From contig CAKTUI010000006.1 in NCBI GenBank assembly GCA_934621385.1, forward strand, positions 1-64,000: a DNA stretch of 64,000 bases, in the 5' to 3' direction. Every line of letters begins with the position of its first letter. The first letter of the stretch is position 1. The translations under genes were made by a program, and so were the position numbers. A model generated the notes under the pieces. The model had not been told where the DNA came from and did no database searches. It saw only the letters and a program-made list of their open reading frames with translations. This document shows positions 51,735-61,295 of the stretch, in pieces. This DNA is from an uncultured Kiritimatiellota bacterium (GTDB taxonomy: Bacteria; Verrucomicrobiota; Kiritimatiellia; RFP12; UBA1067).

Positions 51735-52828
51735 TGCCACACAGCCTCCGACGCCCATCTCTGTACCGATTCACGAAGTCCATTGGAAATGAAAGAACCG
51801 GATAATTTCCGCAACGACAAGACATAGTCCAATTTTACGAGGAAATCCTGCGCATCCCCGACCTCGAAAATAGCCCCATTACAATTGGTTATCAGGTCTT
51901 TTGCACCCACCCTATCCGAAACAAGGCACGGAATCCCCAACTGGAGAGCCTCCCCGACAACGGCCCCATACGGTTCGTACCGACTCGGCAGAACAAGGCA
52001 ATCTGCCATGGACATCATTTCATAAACGCCACGGCCCTCCCTTCTTCCCACGAAAAAGACATTCGACATCCGCAAATGAGACGCATCCTTCTTAAGTTTC
52101 TCCTCCAAGGGTCCATTTCCTACAATAACAAGGGCGATTTTCGTTGAACACCCCGATCTTCCAAGTTGAGTCAACAGCCAATCAACGCCCTTCTCCACTA
52201 CAAGTCGCCCGACGAACAAGACAACTTTTGCAAACTGCGGGACACACCTCTGCCGCCACCGCATCCCAACCGAGATAGCCATTCCAGCCTCCTTGCGAAT
52301 CTCAGACTCTTCGTGCAAGATTGGAACGACATAGTACCGAATCCTCGCACCTTTCGGCGTGATGGATTGATAAGCACACTTTGTCGCCTCGTTCGTCAGG
52401 ATTATCCCATCCAGCAACCGAACGAACAACCACCGCAGAAACGCTTTAAGACCGCTTCGCGCCCTGAACATCTCCAAATTGTCATCCGACAATGTGTAGA
52501 GTTTGAATTTCCGGTTGAAGATAAACCGATACAAGGCCAAAGAAATGGTCGCCAAACTATATTCGCACCCAAGGACAATGTCGGGGTTCGTTTCTCGAAC
52601 TTTTCGAATTGCGCCAATCCGATACCGTCTGCCACGCCATGTCACGCCACTCAGCAAGTACGAAACCTTGCATCTCAATCTTGAAACAAGCCGAGACTGA
52701 TTGAATTTCTGGTTCAGCAGATTCGTATCAAACAGAACCAATTCCGTATCAAAAAAGCCAACAAGCGCATTGAAAAAATCAATGCGATACGGTGCTAATG
52801 CCTGATGAAAGACAAGCTGTTTTTTCAT
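51731..52828 (-). CDS. Glycosyltransferase family 4
   Basis: A 365-residue GT4 enzyme: MKKQLVFHQALAPYRIDFFNAL (acceptor-side N-terminus), VVLFVGRLVVEKGVDWLLTQL, NVFFVGRREGRGVYEMMSMADCLVLPSRYEPYGAVVGEALQLGIPCLVSDRVGA. The N-terminal style (HQALAPYRIDFFNAL) resembles enzymes that act on capsule or O-antigen units. Start at 52828 because GAGGG lies upstream; a longer start at 52864 is less likely. Confidence 0.9.
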   Translation of the reverse strand: MKKQLVFHQALAPYRIDFFNALVGFFDTELVLFDTNLLNQKFNQSRLVSRLRCKVSYLLSGVTWRGRRYRIGAIRKVRETNPDIVLGCEYSLATISLALYRFIFNRKFKLYTLSDDNLEMFRARSGLKAFLRWLFVRLLDGIILTNEATKCAYQSITPKGARIRYYVVPILHEESEIRKEAGMAISVGMRWRQRCVPQFAKVVLFVGRLVVEKGVDWLLTQLGRSGCSTKIALVIVGNGPLEEKLKKDASHLRMSNVFFVGRREGRGVYEMMSMADCLVLPSRYEPYGAVVGEALQLGIPCLVSDRVGAKDLITNCNGAIFEVGDAQDFLVKLDYVLSLRKLSGSFISNGLRESVQRWASEAVWQ

Positions 52829-52835
52829 GTCGTCA

Positions 52836-53714
52836 TCATTTCCCTCTACACGACTCAGGGCCAAGCCACCAAGCGTAATGACAACCTAAACCATGCGTTG
52901 GATGCCGATCCTTCTCTGGTGGCAACTCCCGATAATTCCATTTGCAGTACTCATTTCCAAGGAATGCATCGACATCGCTCGGAACCACGATCAGCCGCCC
53001 GTCAAATTCAACTTCACGCCCATCCCCCCACGTCTCGCGCTTGAGAGGCCGGCGGCGAAAGACATTGAGAGAGGAACATGCCCTCCCCGTAAATTCGGAC
53101 TCGTCAAATCCATATCGCCTGAGCAATCTCTCACAATATGCCAAGCATCTTCGTTGATTCAACCACGGGAAAACAACCGAAAGAAGGAATCCCAAAATCC
53201 ACGCACAGCGCCCCCTTCTTGTCTGACTCAAGAATCGTGTGCATCGAAACCGAACCACGCACGCCATGAAAGAAGACACACAAGTTATCTTCCATTTATT
53301 CCAAAAGCCCGTCGGATACCCGTCAATTGGAAACACATCAACAAAGAGTCCGTTGCTGAGCGTAAATTCCAAAGATTTTTCAATCGAACGAACTTTCTCT
53401 TCCTGAAGTTCCTGAACCTTACCAAAAAGATAAATAGCATGCGACTCGTCCCGATAATCCCAAAACCTCAGATGCTGCGGCAATTCCGCATTCGCAATCT
53501 TCCGGAATTTCTCATAATCTGGACGCGGCATGGAAATATCTATATCATCGTCCCAAGGGATGAAACCTTTATGTCTGACAGCCCCTAACGCCGTCCCGTC
53601 AGTCGCATAATAACGCAACCCATGCCGATTGCAGATTTTCACAATCTCGGAGAATATTTCCAAGCCTGCGTCCCAAAGGGGACGCAATCCAAACGGATCG
53701 TCTGATGATCTCAT
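52836..53714 (-). CDS. LicD-family phosphotransferase
   Basis: A 292-residue LicD protein. The defining block is present: YYATDGTALGAVRHKGFIPW followed by DDDIDISMPRPDYEKF, with the Asp cluster. LicD enzymes transfer phosphocholine (from CDP-choline) or phospho-ribitol/glycerol groups onto glycans. It overlaps the preceding cytidylyltransferase gene (ATGA), so the two are probably a unit. The donor cannot be decided without more genes. Confidence 0.92.
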   Translation of the reverse strand: MRSSDDPFGLRPLWDAGLEIFSEIVKICNRHGLRYYATDGTALGAVRHKGFIPWDDDIDISMPRPDYEKFRKIANAELPQHLRFWDYRDESHAIYLFGKVQELQEEKVRSIEKSLEFTLSNGLFVDVFPIDGYPTGFWNKWKITCVSSFMACVVRFRCTRFLSQTRRGRCAWILGFLLSVVFPWLNQRRCLAYCERLLRRYGFDESEFTGRACSSLNVFRRRPLKRETWGDGREVEFDGRLIVVPSDVDAFLGNEYCKWNYRELPPEKDRHPTHGLGCHYAWWLGPESCRGK

Positions 53715-54145
53715 TTAGCCGCAACCCTCTCTTTCAACTGTGAAGTCGAAATCCCCTTTGTGTAGGGGAAATATTCAATTGACACCCCCAACAGGGCGAA
53801 ATCCTTCTCGGTCTTCACATAACGAGCGGAACCCCTCCAGTCATCACCTGAGAAAAGGACATCGAATCCAAAACGCTTTTGCGCCAACAACTTGTCGTCC
53901 GTCTCCTGAATCGAGACAAGTTGCGCATCATCAACAACTTTCAACGCTTTCAACATACGCACACGGTCTTCAGCTGGAACCACCGGAATTTTATGCTTGA
54001 CATCGTGCACATAGGTATCATCACACACACCGACAATCAGGTGCTCACACATTGACTTGCATCGCTCAAGGAGATTCAAGTGTCCAACATGGAGCAAATC
54101 AAAAACACCACATGTATACCCAACTTTATACTTCTTCGACATCAT
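53711..54145 (-). CDS. Glycerol-3-phosphate/choline-phosphate-type cytidylyltransferase
   Basis: A 144-residue nucleotidyltransferase of the TagD/GCT size class: GVFDLLHVGHLNLLERC with the HxGH catalytic pair (His19 and His22, counting from the first of two tandem ATGs), and YFPYTKGISTSQLKERV (ISTS-like CTP site). It would make a CDP-alcohol such as CDP-glycerol, CDP-choline or CDP-ethanolamine for the LicD next to it. Confidence 0.9.
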   Translation of the reverse strand: MMSKKYKVGYTCGVFDLLHVGHLNLLERCKSMCEHLIVGVCDDTYVHDVKHKIPVVPAEDRVRMLKALKVVDDAQLVSIQETDDKLLAQKRFGFDVLFSGDDWRGSARYVKTEKDFALLGVSIEYFPYTKGISTSQLKERVAAK

Positions 54146-54189
54146 GGAACCACCATCCTATCTTTTCTTAACGCGAAACACCATTTCCC

Positions 54190-55038
54190 TCACTTCACAA
54201 TCCTTGGACGAACCCTTCTCTTCCAGAAAGCCCAATATCGAGGGAAGATTACATGAATATGCTGCTGAAACAAAATGCGCATGGCATACACTATGCCAAA
54301 ATGGCGCAAATTGTACCTGAAAAAGACAAAAGGCTCGGGGCCGCCAATCGGCGAATAGAGGTTCTTGAGCCGACGAACGAATGGCACTGTAGCATCCATC
54401 CAGGGGGCGATTTTTTTCCGATCATCGCATATCCCAGCATAAGAAGGCATCTGATACATTCTAATACCTTTCGAATAGGCGCGATAACCATAATCAAAAT
54501 CACCTAAGGCATGTGTAAAATAGGCTGGAAAGTTTCCCAAAACACGAAAGACGGATTGCGGAACCCAGACAAAATTGCCATTAATTGTATGTACGGATTC
54601 CCACTTTCCTGACGGATCGACCAAGTGCCGCGCAGCATTGCGGCCCGCATAAGTCGTTCGATTCTCATACGGGGACATCGTCGCTCCAACCAACAATGCG
54701 TCACGAAGGTAGGGGCTTGAAAACAGTATCTTAAACGCATCCTCTCTTAAATATGTATCATCATTCAGCCAAAGATAACCATCGTAGGCAATACCGCTTG
54801 CAATCGCCACACTCCATGCTCGTCGCATTCCACCACACCAGTAGTCATGCCCCGACCCCCGGATCACATGCACACTGGGATAAGCCGTCTTCACCCGATC
54901 GCCAGTCCCGTCCGTGGAAGCGTCATCATTCAGGTAAACCGACACGTCAAACCCTTCGGCCGCACGAAAGAGATGCGCGAGACACGACAAGGTCGTCTCC
55001 ACACGATTAAAGCATGTCATCAAGACTGCAACTTTCAC
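54190..55038 (-). CDS. Glycosyltransferase family 2
   Basis: A 282-residue GT-A enzyme with a GTG start overlapping the upstream stop as GTGA. Motifs: VAVLMTCFNRVETTLSCLAHL, VYLNDDASTDGTGDRV, GYLWLNDDTYLREDAF (D-x-D-like NDD), and SVFRVLGNFPAYFTHALGDFDYGYRAYSKG. C-terminal residues are basic and probably membrane-associated. Confidence 0.92.
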   Translation of the reverse strand: MKVAVLMTCFNRVETTLSCLAHLFRAAEGFDVSVYLNDDASTDGTGDRVKTAYPSVHVIRGSGHDYWCGGMRRAWSVAIASGIAYDGYLWLNDDTYLREDAFKILFSSPYLRDALLVGATMSPYENRTTYAGRNAARHLVDPSGKWESVHTINGNFVWVPQSVFRVLGNFPAYFTHALGDFDYGYRAYSKGIRMYQMPSYAGICDDRKKIAPWMDATVPFVRRLKNLYSPIGGPEPFVFFRYNLRHFGIVYAMRILFQQHIHVIFPRYWAFWKRRVRPRIVK

Positions 55039-56456
55039 GCCACGCTCCCTTCACATTGCAATGATTCAACTCCAGCACGCCAACAGCCTCCCAATAGCGC
55101 ATAAAAAACTGGCCCGAACGCCAGAGTCACTGGATAATGTCCCGTATGCCCACCTATTATCCCGTGCGTGATACAAACAGAGAGGACGACAACAACCGCC
55201 GCGTTATTGCACCCCGTCAGAATGGTTCTATTTTCTCGTCGACAAAAATACCACAGAAATAAAAGATAAAGGCCCAACCCACCATAAAAACCAAAATGCC
55301 TGAGCAAATGCAGCATCGTATTGTGCGCGTCCATCAACATCACCTTATCAACATATCCCTTCCCCTCTTCATAAACCACCGCCTCCGCAAAAGGTTTGAC
55401 ATCTATCCAAATGGGATTGCGATGCATTTGATCCTTGATGGCCTCAATGTTGAAAGCCCATACGCTAGCCCGATCATCAACAGCCTTTCGCTGCAATTTA
55501 ATCATAAGTGAATTAAAATCCGTCACTTTCAGTTCTGAATAGGATCCCATACCAGCATTAATGTTTCTATACCTCTCAACAAGCATAGGCGACAGAAGAA
55601 CAATACCGCACGAAACAACAAAAAACACAAGCGGATTCAGCCTTCGACAGAAACTCGGCATCCGTATAGTTATAAACACAAAGAAAAATGATAAAAACAT
55701 CAGTCCAATACATGTGAATGTCAAATCATAGCGTAGAATCTTGAGAAAATCCAATGCCAAAATAAGACAAGACAATCCCGCCAAAAGACCAATTTTCCGC
55801 AGTTCCCTGGATTTCCGAAAAATAAAATAGGAAAATGTTGCCGCGCAAATCGGAATTGCCAGAAATACCTGCCTCGTAAAGAGACCTTTTCCAGCATCCT
55901 CCGCCATTGTCGCATCCCGTTCAACACCAACAAATGAGACAAGAAACACCAAGAATAACGACCAATAAAATAAACCTTTTAAAAATGTCGTGCCCATTCG
56001 CCGAATGCACAAAACCGCCCAAAAAGCACAGGCAAACATAAAGTATGTTCCAAAACCAGATGCTAAATCGCCAACACCAACCAAATACGACACCATCTGC
56101 GTCTTTTGATAAAAATACCAAATGAAAAACGGCGATAAACAGAGGTAAAGCCACCAAACGCCAAATAGCCCGTACCGCCTCAATTGATTCATATGGAACA
56201 GAACATAAAAGAAACAGGCGGTGCAGAAAAACAGTCGCAAAGGAGAGGAGTACGCCAGAATGATAATAATCGGAAGCAAATACTGAGACTTTGGCCTCAA
56301 GGTCAAGAAGAGTAGGTAAGGCAACGCAAGCAACCCTGCATATCCGTTGATGAAATTCAACGGCACACTCGCCAGCGCAAGAAGCGTATGGAAAACAAAG
56401 GAAGAACGCTCCCGCGCTGTATAATCTTCACAAATTTTAAGTTCATCAAATCGCAT
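55035..56456 (-). CDS. Wzy-type O-antigen/capsule polymerase
   Basis: A 473-residue membrane protein with about eleven hydrophobic segments and a large periplasmic loop between late segments (NPIWIDVKPFAEAVVYEEGKGYVDKV, followed by DAHNTMLHLLRHFGFYGGLG). The D-A-H-N-x-x-L-x-x-L motif after the loop is typical of O-antigen ligase/polymerase-type proteins. The likely role is polymerising glycan repeat units; a WaaL-like ligase is the alternative. Start at 56456; a longer frame overlaps the ATPase remnant. Confidence 0.8.
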   Translation of the reverse strand: MRFDELKICEDYTARERSSFVFHTLLALASVPLNFINGYAGLLALPYLLFLTLRPKSQYLLPIIIILAYSSPLRLFFCTACFFYVLFHMNQLRRYGLFGVWWLYLCLSPFFIWYFYQKTQMVSYLVGVGDLASGFGTYFMFACAFWAVLCIRRMGTTFLKGLFYWSLFLVFLVSFVGVERDATMAEDAGKGLFTRQVFLAIPICAATFSYFIFRKSRELRKIGLLAGLSCLILALDFLKILRYDLTFTCIGLMFLSFFFVFITIRMPSFCRRLNPLVFFVVSCGIVLLSPMLVERYRNINAGMGSYSELKVTDFNSLMIKLQRKAVDDRASVWAFNIEAIKDQMHRNPIWIDVKPFAEAVVYEEGKGYVDKVMLMDAHNTMLHLLRHFGFYGGLGLYLLFLWYFCRRENRTILTGCNNAAVVVVLSVCITHGIIGGHTGHYPVTLAFGPVFYALLGGCWRAGVESLQCEGSVA

Positions 56457-56491
56457 ACGCCACAATTTCACATTTACATCGCAATGGAAAA

Positions 56492-56815
56492 CTATTCCTT
56501 GGCTTCCCCTTGGCAATGTTCACGAAACTCTTTCACATAGTCATTCAACGCCCTCAATTCACTTCTGACGGACACAACTAAAGCCGACGCGGCACCCACC
56601 TTTATCTCCGATTCAAGAATCGGCCCACCAACGCCAATCCCGCTCAGCGACACCAATCGCCGAACATACCACGACAGCATTTTTGCTATCGACACAAGAA
56701 TGGTTGATTTGTCCGCACCATTGACACAAACGATTACATTAAGGCGATGCGTGAATGACAAATCCAATTCGCCAAAACGCCGAAAGCGCACCGATTTTAA
56801 TCGTTTTACAAGCAT
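56492..56815 (-). pseudogene. N-terminal remnant of an AAA (SMC/RecF-like) ATPase with a broken P-loop
   Basis: A 107-residue frame that matches the start of a RecF/SMC-like ATPase: VRFRRFGELDLSFTHRLNVIVCVNGADKST. The Walker A should read GxNGAGKST, but the final Gly is Asp and the first Gly is Cys. The coiled-coil and Walker B halves are absent. It lies in a polysaccharide operon, so it is a probable leftover of a defence or DNA-repair ATPase displaced by recombination. Confidence 0.7.
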
Positions 56816-56854
56816 ATTAACCTTTCTCAGCAGAAACCAATCGCAAGCGCATAT

Positions 56855-56863
56855 ATTATATCA
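56855..56863 (-). promoter_or_regulatory. Extended -10 promoter before the ATPase remnant
   Basis: Minus strand TGATATAAT, about 40 nt before the ATG at 56815, leaving room for the GAGAAAGG ribosome-binding site. It may now drive the wzy-GT2-cytidylyltransferase-licD part of the locus. Confidence 0.5.
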
Positions 56864-56939
56864 CATTCCGCCCTTTAACAAACGAACAGCTCCTCCTTCA
56901 CGCCAAGAGGTTGCCAAGGGGCATTATGTTCAACGGCTA

Positions 56940-58142
56940 TTATACCCCCCCCCCCATCAAATTGAATAATTTATACCACATTTTCTTCACATTATCAATT
57001 GAATACAGCTTCGACTTCCCATGCGCCGCCCGTGCCATCTGATGCCGTAATTGACAATTGTCCATCAGTTCTTTCAAGGCAGAGACAAAAGCCCGCTTAG
57101 CAAAATGACGAACAACTCGTCCATTGACACCGTCGTCAATCATGTCGCTTGCAGCCGCAAATGAATCATACACCACGGGTACGCACCCCTGACGCATGGA
57201 CTCACCCACGACCATGGGCCATCCCTCAAAGTCTGATGCCATCACAAAAATTGACGCGTCTCGATAATAATCGGATACCTCCCGATGGAAGCCCTCGAAC
57301 CGAACGCCGCGTATCCGCCGTTGGGAAACGATACATTCAAGCGAAGGTCGTTCATCGCCATCACCGACAATGACAAACTCCCAGTCCATATACCGTTCGC
57401 ACAGTTCACGCCAAGCGTCCAGCAGACGGTCCACGCCCTTTGTTCCAATCAGCGACCCGACAAAAAGGATCTGCTTCTTTTTGTCCGAAAGAGCCAAGTC
57501 GCCGGACGCGGCGTCAATCATGTTTGGAATGACATGCAGTTTTGACAGCCTTTTTGTCCCTACCAATTCATGAATGCGTCGACGATAGTTTTTTGAGAGA
57601 ATGACATAGGCGTCCACATGGTCAAAAATCTCTTTTCGCCGACAAGATTCGTAGCGGAAACGCGACCACAACAAGTACGGCCGCAAGACCAACAAAACAA
57701 AACGCTTGGCAATCTCAATGGGCGAGAGCGGAATCCGTCGACGACCAGGGGAAAGACGCGGCATCGAATGTTCCGCGGCGCAGATTCCACTTGAAACCTT
57801 CTGTCCCCGCCCTTTTCTTGCCCTCCACTCTGCGACGGCACGAAAAAGAATACCCTGAATATTGGCATAGGAATCCTGAAAAAGGATGTAATCGGGGCTA
57901 AACTCATCAAGCAGATGCCCCAACGCCCGACAGTTGGACTCCGAATCGCGATTCTTCTCTGGCAGTTCGCGCCAAACCACATTTGGGTGCAACCGCTCAA
58001 GCAAATCCGTGCCATCCTTGTGAACCAGCGAGACGATTGCCACTTGATGTCCATCTTCGGCAAAGGCGTTGGCAAGCGTCGTCGTCACCGTCTCAATGCC
58101 GCCAAATGCGGGATACTGATGTTGGTAGAAAAGAATGTTCAT
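56940..58142 (-). CDS. Glycosyltransferase family 4 with a poly-G C-terminus
   Basis: A 400-residue GT4 enzyme: MNILFYQHQYPAFGGIETVTTTLANAF, LHVIPNMIDAASGDLAL, QILFVGSLIGTKGVDRLLDAW, DASIFVMASDFEGWPMVVGESMRQGCVPVVYDSF. The last residues M-G-G-G-V are encoded by a G11 run (56945-56955) directly before the stop, so a length change would alter only the tail. RBS GAAGGACGG precedes the ATG at 58142. Confidence 0.92.
   Translation of the reverse strand: MNILFYQHQYPAFGGIETVTTTLANAFAEDGHQVAIVSLVHKDGTDLLERLHPNVVWRELPEKNRDSESNCRALGHLLDEFSPDYILFQDSYANIQGILFRAVAEWRARKGRGQKVSSGICAAEHSMPRLSPGRRRIPLSPIEIAKRFVLLVLRPYLLWSRFRYESCRRKEIFDHVDAYVILSKNYRRRIHELVGTKRLSKLHVIPNMIDAASGDLALSDKKKQILFVGSLIGTKGVDRLLDAWRELCERYMDWEFVIVGDGDERPSLECIVSQRRIRGVRFEGFHREVSDYYRDASIFVMASDFEGWPMVVGESMRQGCVPVVYDSFAAASDMIDDGVNGRVVRHFAKRAFVSALKELMDNCQLRHQMARAAHGKSKLYSIDNVKKMWYKLFNLMGGGV
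56945..56955. repeat. Homopolymer of 11 C (G11 in the coding strand)
   Basis: Directly precedes the TAA of the GT4 gene. At 11 the stop follows at once; at 12 the frame would run on for roughly 20 residues; at 10 a few residues are added. Confidence 0.9.
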
Positions 58143-58193
58143 CTGCCGTCCTTCCATGCCTTAATCTTACATTTCCGTATCCTGTCCATCCTA

Positions 58194-59303
58194 TCAATTA
58201 TTTGTCTTCAACGCCTGTTGCAGGAACTCTTCTCCCCTAAGCGACTTGGCCTGAAGTTCCCGATCAATTCGGCTCCAATCCACCGAATCCGCCAATTTCA
58301 CATCCTGTGCCCTGAAAACAGCAGAGGATTCAAGCCCCGTTCCATCCAAGAGGGTCCGCATCCGTGCATCAGTTACTTTGCCGTTCAACGCCACCACGAA
58401 CGGGCGGTGGTAAATAAGCGAAAAAACAACACCATGAAAGGAGTTGGTTACCACAAGTTCTGCATGGCGCATAAACCACAGCCACTCAGACGGACCCATC
58501 GCCGTCACGCGGCGAGCCCGCCCGGGCCAGTACCATCGCGCTAACTGTCCCCCCAGAAGATGAACGACAGGCAGCTCCCTTTCTGCACCAATCTTCAAGG
58601 CCGCATCTTCAGCCCATGGGTGTCCGCAGACCGTATAGACGGCAATATATTTGACTGGCAGCGCGAAACGAGGATTCCGCTCAAGGCGTATGTAGGCCTC
58701 TCGCGGCAAAAGAAGCGTCGGATCGCAGACGACCGTCGCCTCACATCCGCATAAGCGTTTTACGATTGCCGCGCCCTGCGGCTCCCGCACAGAAATCGCA
58801 TCAAACTTCGAGAGCCTCTTCGACATATCCCGCTCTTGTTCGGGCGCGAAATCCTCCATGCCAAAGCTTGGCGCATAGGAAATGCGTTTGACTCCCTGCG
58901 AGGCAGTTGCAAGGAAATAAGTTTCATCGCCCTCGTTGATATTTGGATTCCACACCATATCGCTCCCCGTAATCAAGTGCGTATAATCAAGCATGGGCAA
59001 GTCCTCTTTGCGGACAGCGCTCCCAATCCTCATGCTCTTGCGCAAGAACCGACGATACAACGAACGGCGATAAGATTCTATTCCAAATGTTAGAACAAAA
59101 GTACGAAAACTGCGGTAAAGCGAACCAATGAAATGACGAAAACTATCCAGCCGGATTCTGTATTTGTTTGGCCAGCCAATCTTCCCATAATTGACGAGAG
59201 ACGCGTCAAATCCCTGTGTGCGCAAATACTCCTGTAAGGCCCATGCCTGCAGTGCCGCCCCCACATTCAGCGAGTGATGAAATGTAAAAATCCCGATTTT
59301 CAT
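58194..59303 (-). CDS. Polysaccharide pyruvyl transferase family protein
   Basis: A 369-residue protein: MKIGIFTFHHSLNVGAALQAWALQEYL, LITGSDMVWNPNINEGDETYFL, ISVREPQGAAIVKRL, VVCDPTLLL, HAELVVTNSFHGVVFSLIYHRPFV. These are the family blocks (GS-D-x-W and T-x-S-F-H-G). Members transfer pyruvate ketals or act as related sugar modifiers. It sits next to an F420-hydrogenase-beta-like gene, a common pairing in polysaccharide loci. Confidence 0.9.
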   Translation of the reverse strand: MKIGIFTFHHSLNVGAALQAWALQEYLRTQGFDASLVNYGKIGWPNKYRIRLDSFRHFIGSLYRSFRTFVLTFGIESYRRSLYRRFLRKSMRIGSAVRKEDLPMLDYTHLITGSDMVWNPNINEGDETYFLATASQGVKRISYAPSFGMEDFAPEQERDMSKRLSKFDAISVREPQGAAIVKRLCGCEATVVCDPTLLLPREAYIRLERNPRFALPVKYIAVYTVCGHPWAEDAALKIGAERELPVVHLLGGQLARWYWPGRARRVTAMGPSEWLWFMRHAELVVTNSFHGVVFSLIYHRPFVVALNGKVTDARMRTLLDGTGLESSAVFRAQDVKLADSVDWSRIDRELQAKSLRGEEFLQQALKTNN

Positions 59304-59325
59304 TGCAATATCCTTACAGGAACCC

Positions 59326-60285
59326 CTATCTACCCAATATCCTTTTGAAAAGATTTTTCAGTCGACCGACAAGCCATTCAGTCCTTAAATGCATCAGTCC
59401 ATATTTCTTCACCAGCGCCCCAAATTCCAATTGGGCGACATCTGCATTGAACTCGCCCCACCTCTTGGGCAACGATGGGGATTCAAAATAGGGGCGATTG
59501 TGTGCGTGTATGATAGACTCGTCGATCGCAGAGTTCTTGCATCCGCATGTCTCAAACGCAGCAAGACCTCGGCTGTTGTGGCAGACAACAAGAGACAGTC
59601 CATTCCTTTTTATCACATCAGGAAGTTCTTGAGTTTCACACCCCCACCCATCGCCCAGCGTCAAGTCAGACGGGTGATTTTTGCCGCGAAAAGGACAGCT
59701 GAAGCAACACTTCCGAAAGCCTAATGTCGAATAGAACACCTGGGCATAAGGATCAAAGAGACTCAATTGACGCGAAACACGGCCATCCGCCCACTGGTAA
59801 CTGTAGTAGGTCTTTCTTCCCCAGCCATGCTGCTTGTCGCGAGGATTGACAGAGACAAGGCGTTTCCCCTTTCGTGCTTCCAGCCAGCGCACATATTTGA
59901 GCCAGAGGCTTTGGGGTGGCGCCCCAAAGCAGACGAGATCTACCAAAAGAAGATTGGCATCACTGGCGAATCGCTTACGCATTGCCGCGCATTGGCAGGG
60001 CGTGCCCGTGAAAAGGACTCGCCGACCATTCGACAATGCAGATGCAATCCTGTCGTAGACACTTTTTGAAATTACCCCGAAAGCATACTTGACACCACGC
60101 ATCGGCGCAATGTCTTCCAAGGCCTCTGCCACTGCGTGATGAATTGCCAAATCTTCCGCATAAACGGCCCCGACAACCAAACCGGCTGATTCGATGACGC
60201 GTTCAGCCAACGCAGAGAAAACTCCGCCAGACGTGCTTTTAAGCACAACCTCCCGATTTGGATTCCACGCAACGAACGCCTTCAT
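59326..60285 (-). CDS. Coenzyme F420 hydrogenase beta-subunit-like protein
   Basis: A 319-residue protein: AFVAWNPNREVVLKSTSGGVFSALAERV, VKYAFGVISKSVYDRIASAL, RRVLFTGTPCQCAAMRK, LLVDLVCFGAPPQSLWLKYV, CCFSCPFRGKNHPSDLTLGDGWG. It corresponds to the FrhB-type core but starts directly at it, lacking the N-terminal 4Fe-4S ferredoxin domain most relatives have. A Cys-rich cluster (C-C-F-S-C) remains. It may be a flavin/iron-sulfur partner of the adjacent pyruvyltransferases. ATGA overlap with the GT2 gene. Confidence 0.85.
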   Translation of the reverse strand: MKAFVAWNPNREVVLKSTSGGVFSALAERVIESAGLVVGAVYAEDLAIHHAVAEALEDIAPMRGVKYAFGVISKSVYDRIASALSNGRRVLFTGTPCQCAAMRKRFASDANLLLVDLVCFGAPPQSLWLKYVRWLEARKGKRLVSVNPRDKQHGWGRKTYYSYQWADGRVSRQLSLFDPYAQVFYSTLGFRKCCFSCPFRGKNHPSDLTLGDGWGCETQELPDVIKRNGLSLVVCHNSRGLAAFETCGCKNSAIDESIIHAHNRPYFESPSLPKRWGEFNADVAQLEFGALVKKYGLMHLRTEWLVGRLKNLFKRILGR

Positions 60286-61295
60286 CGCCTAACCATCCTT
60301 TTAAGACGAACCCGAAGATTCTGAAGGGAATCCAAGACCTTCAAAGCCCAATAGCAATTGTGATGATAATAAGCCCCATAGAACAAGCCAAAAAGTGGAC
60401 CGCATAGACCACCCGCAGGAACGAGGGAAATGCCCATAACATCCTCTGCCTCACGAATGGCGGCCGCGATCATCTTGCGATTGCCCTTCGCGGACTCCGG
60501 CTGATGCACCCATTCCATCAGGTGGGACGAGACATGACTCCTAATGCGCATAACCGCGATTTCAGCCGCTCGCTTGTTTGGAAACCTATCCTTTGCATAC
60601 TCAAACCACTGTACACACTCCTGGAGAAAGCGCACATTCTCTTCTTCCGTTACTCTCTTTCTAAAAGAAGAAGTCTCGCTCATTCGATAGTAGTAGCCAT
60701 CGTATTCACACTGAATCCCCACCCGGACATTGAGAAGCGCGTAAAGGTTGAATATGCCGTCCTCATAGATACGCATCCCTTCAGGGAATCGAACATTTTC
60801 TGAAAGAACAGCCTTCCGATAAAAGTTCAGAACCGTCAACCCCCGATTTAAGACACTCCAGAAATAGATATCAGCCCCCTGATAGGTCTGATAGTGCGCC
60901 GGCTTCACGTATTCGTTAAACTTTGCATCGCGCCGCAACCTCATCTTCACAATATCAGCATGCGTCGCCTCAAATGCATCTGCCGCCGCCTTTAGCCAAT
61001 CTCTTCCAAGAACATCATCTGCATCCACAAAGCCGATGTAATCGCCCTTCACTCGCGACAACCCATTATTCCGCGCAATTGACACGCCAGCATTCGACTG
61101 GTGAACCACACGGATGCGAGCATCGTGCGCGGCATATTCGTCAAGTATTCGTCCACTCCCGTCCGCCGAACCGTCATCCACACAGATGGCCTCCCAATCC
61201 GTGAATGTCTGTGCCAAAAGCGAATCCAAGCACTCGCGCAGGTATTGCGCCACATTGTAAACCGGAATGACAATTGAGAACAGTGGATTCTTCAC
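60282..61295 (-). CDS. Glycosyltransferase family 2
   Basis: A 337-residue GT2 enzyme: FSIVIPVYNVAQYLRECLDSLLAQTF, AICVDDGSADGSGRIL, NAGVSIARNNGL, DYIGFVDADDVL (D-x-D), then a helical C-terminal part. The GTG start at 61295 follows GGAGGAAAGA and overlaps the upstream stop. Confidence 0.93.
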   Translation of the reverse strand: MKNPLFSIVIPVYNVAQYLRECLDSLLAQTFTDWEAICVDDGSADGSGRILDEYAAHDARIRVVHQSNAGVSIARNNGLSRVKGDYIGFVDADDVLGRDWLKAAADAFEATHADIVKMRLRRDAKFNEYVKPAHYQTYQGADIYFWSVLNRGLTVLNFYRKAVLSENVRFPEGMRIYEDGIFNLYALLNVRVGIQCEYDGYYYRMSETSSFRKRVTEEENVRFLQECVQWFEYAKDRFPNKRAAEIAVMRIRSHVSSHLMEWVHQPESAKGNRKMIAAAIREAEDVMGISLVPAGGLCGPLFGLFYGAYYHHNCYWALKVLDSLQNLRVRLKRMVRR

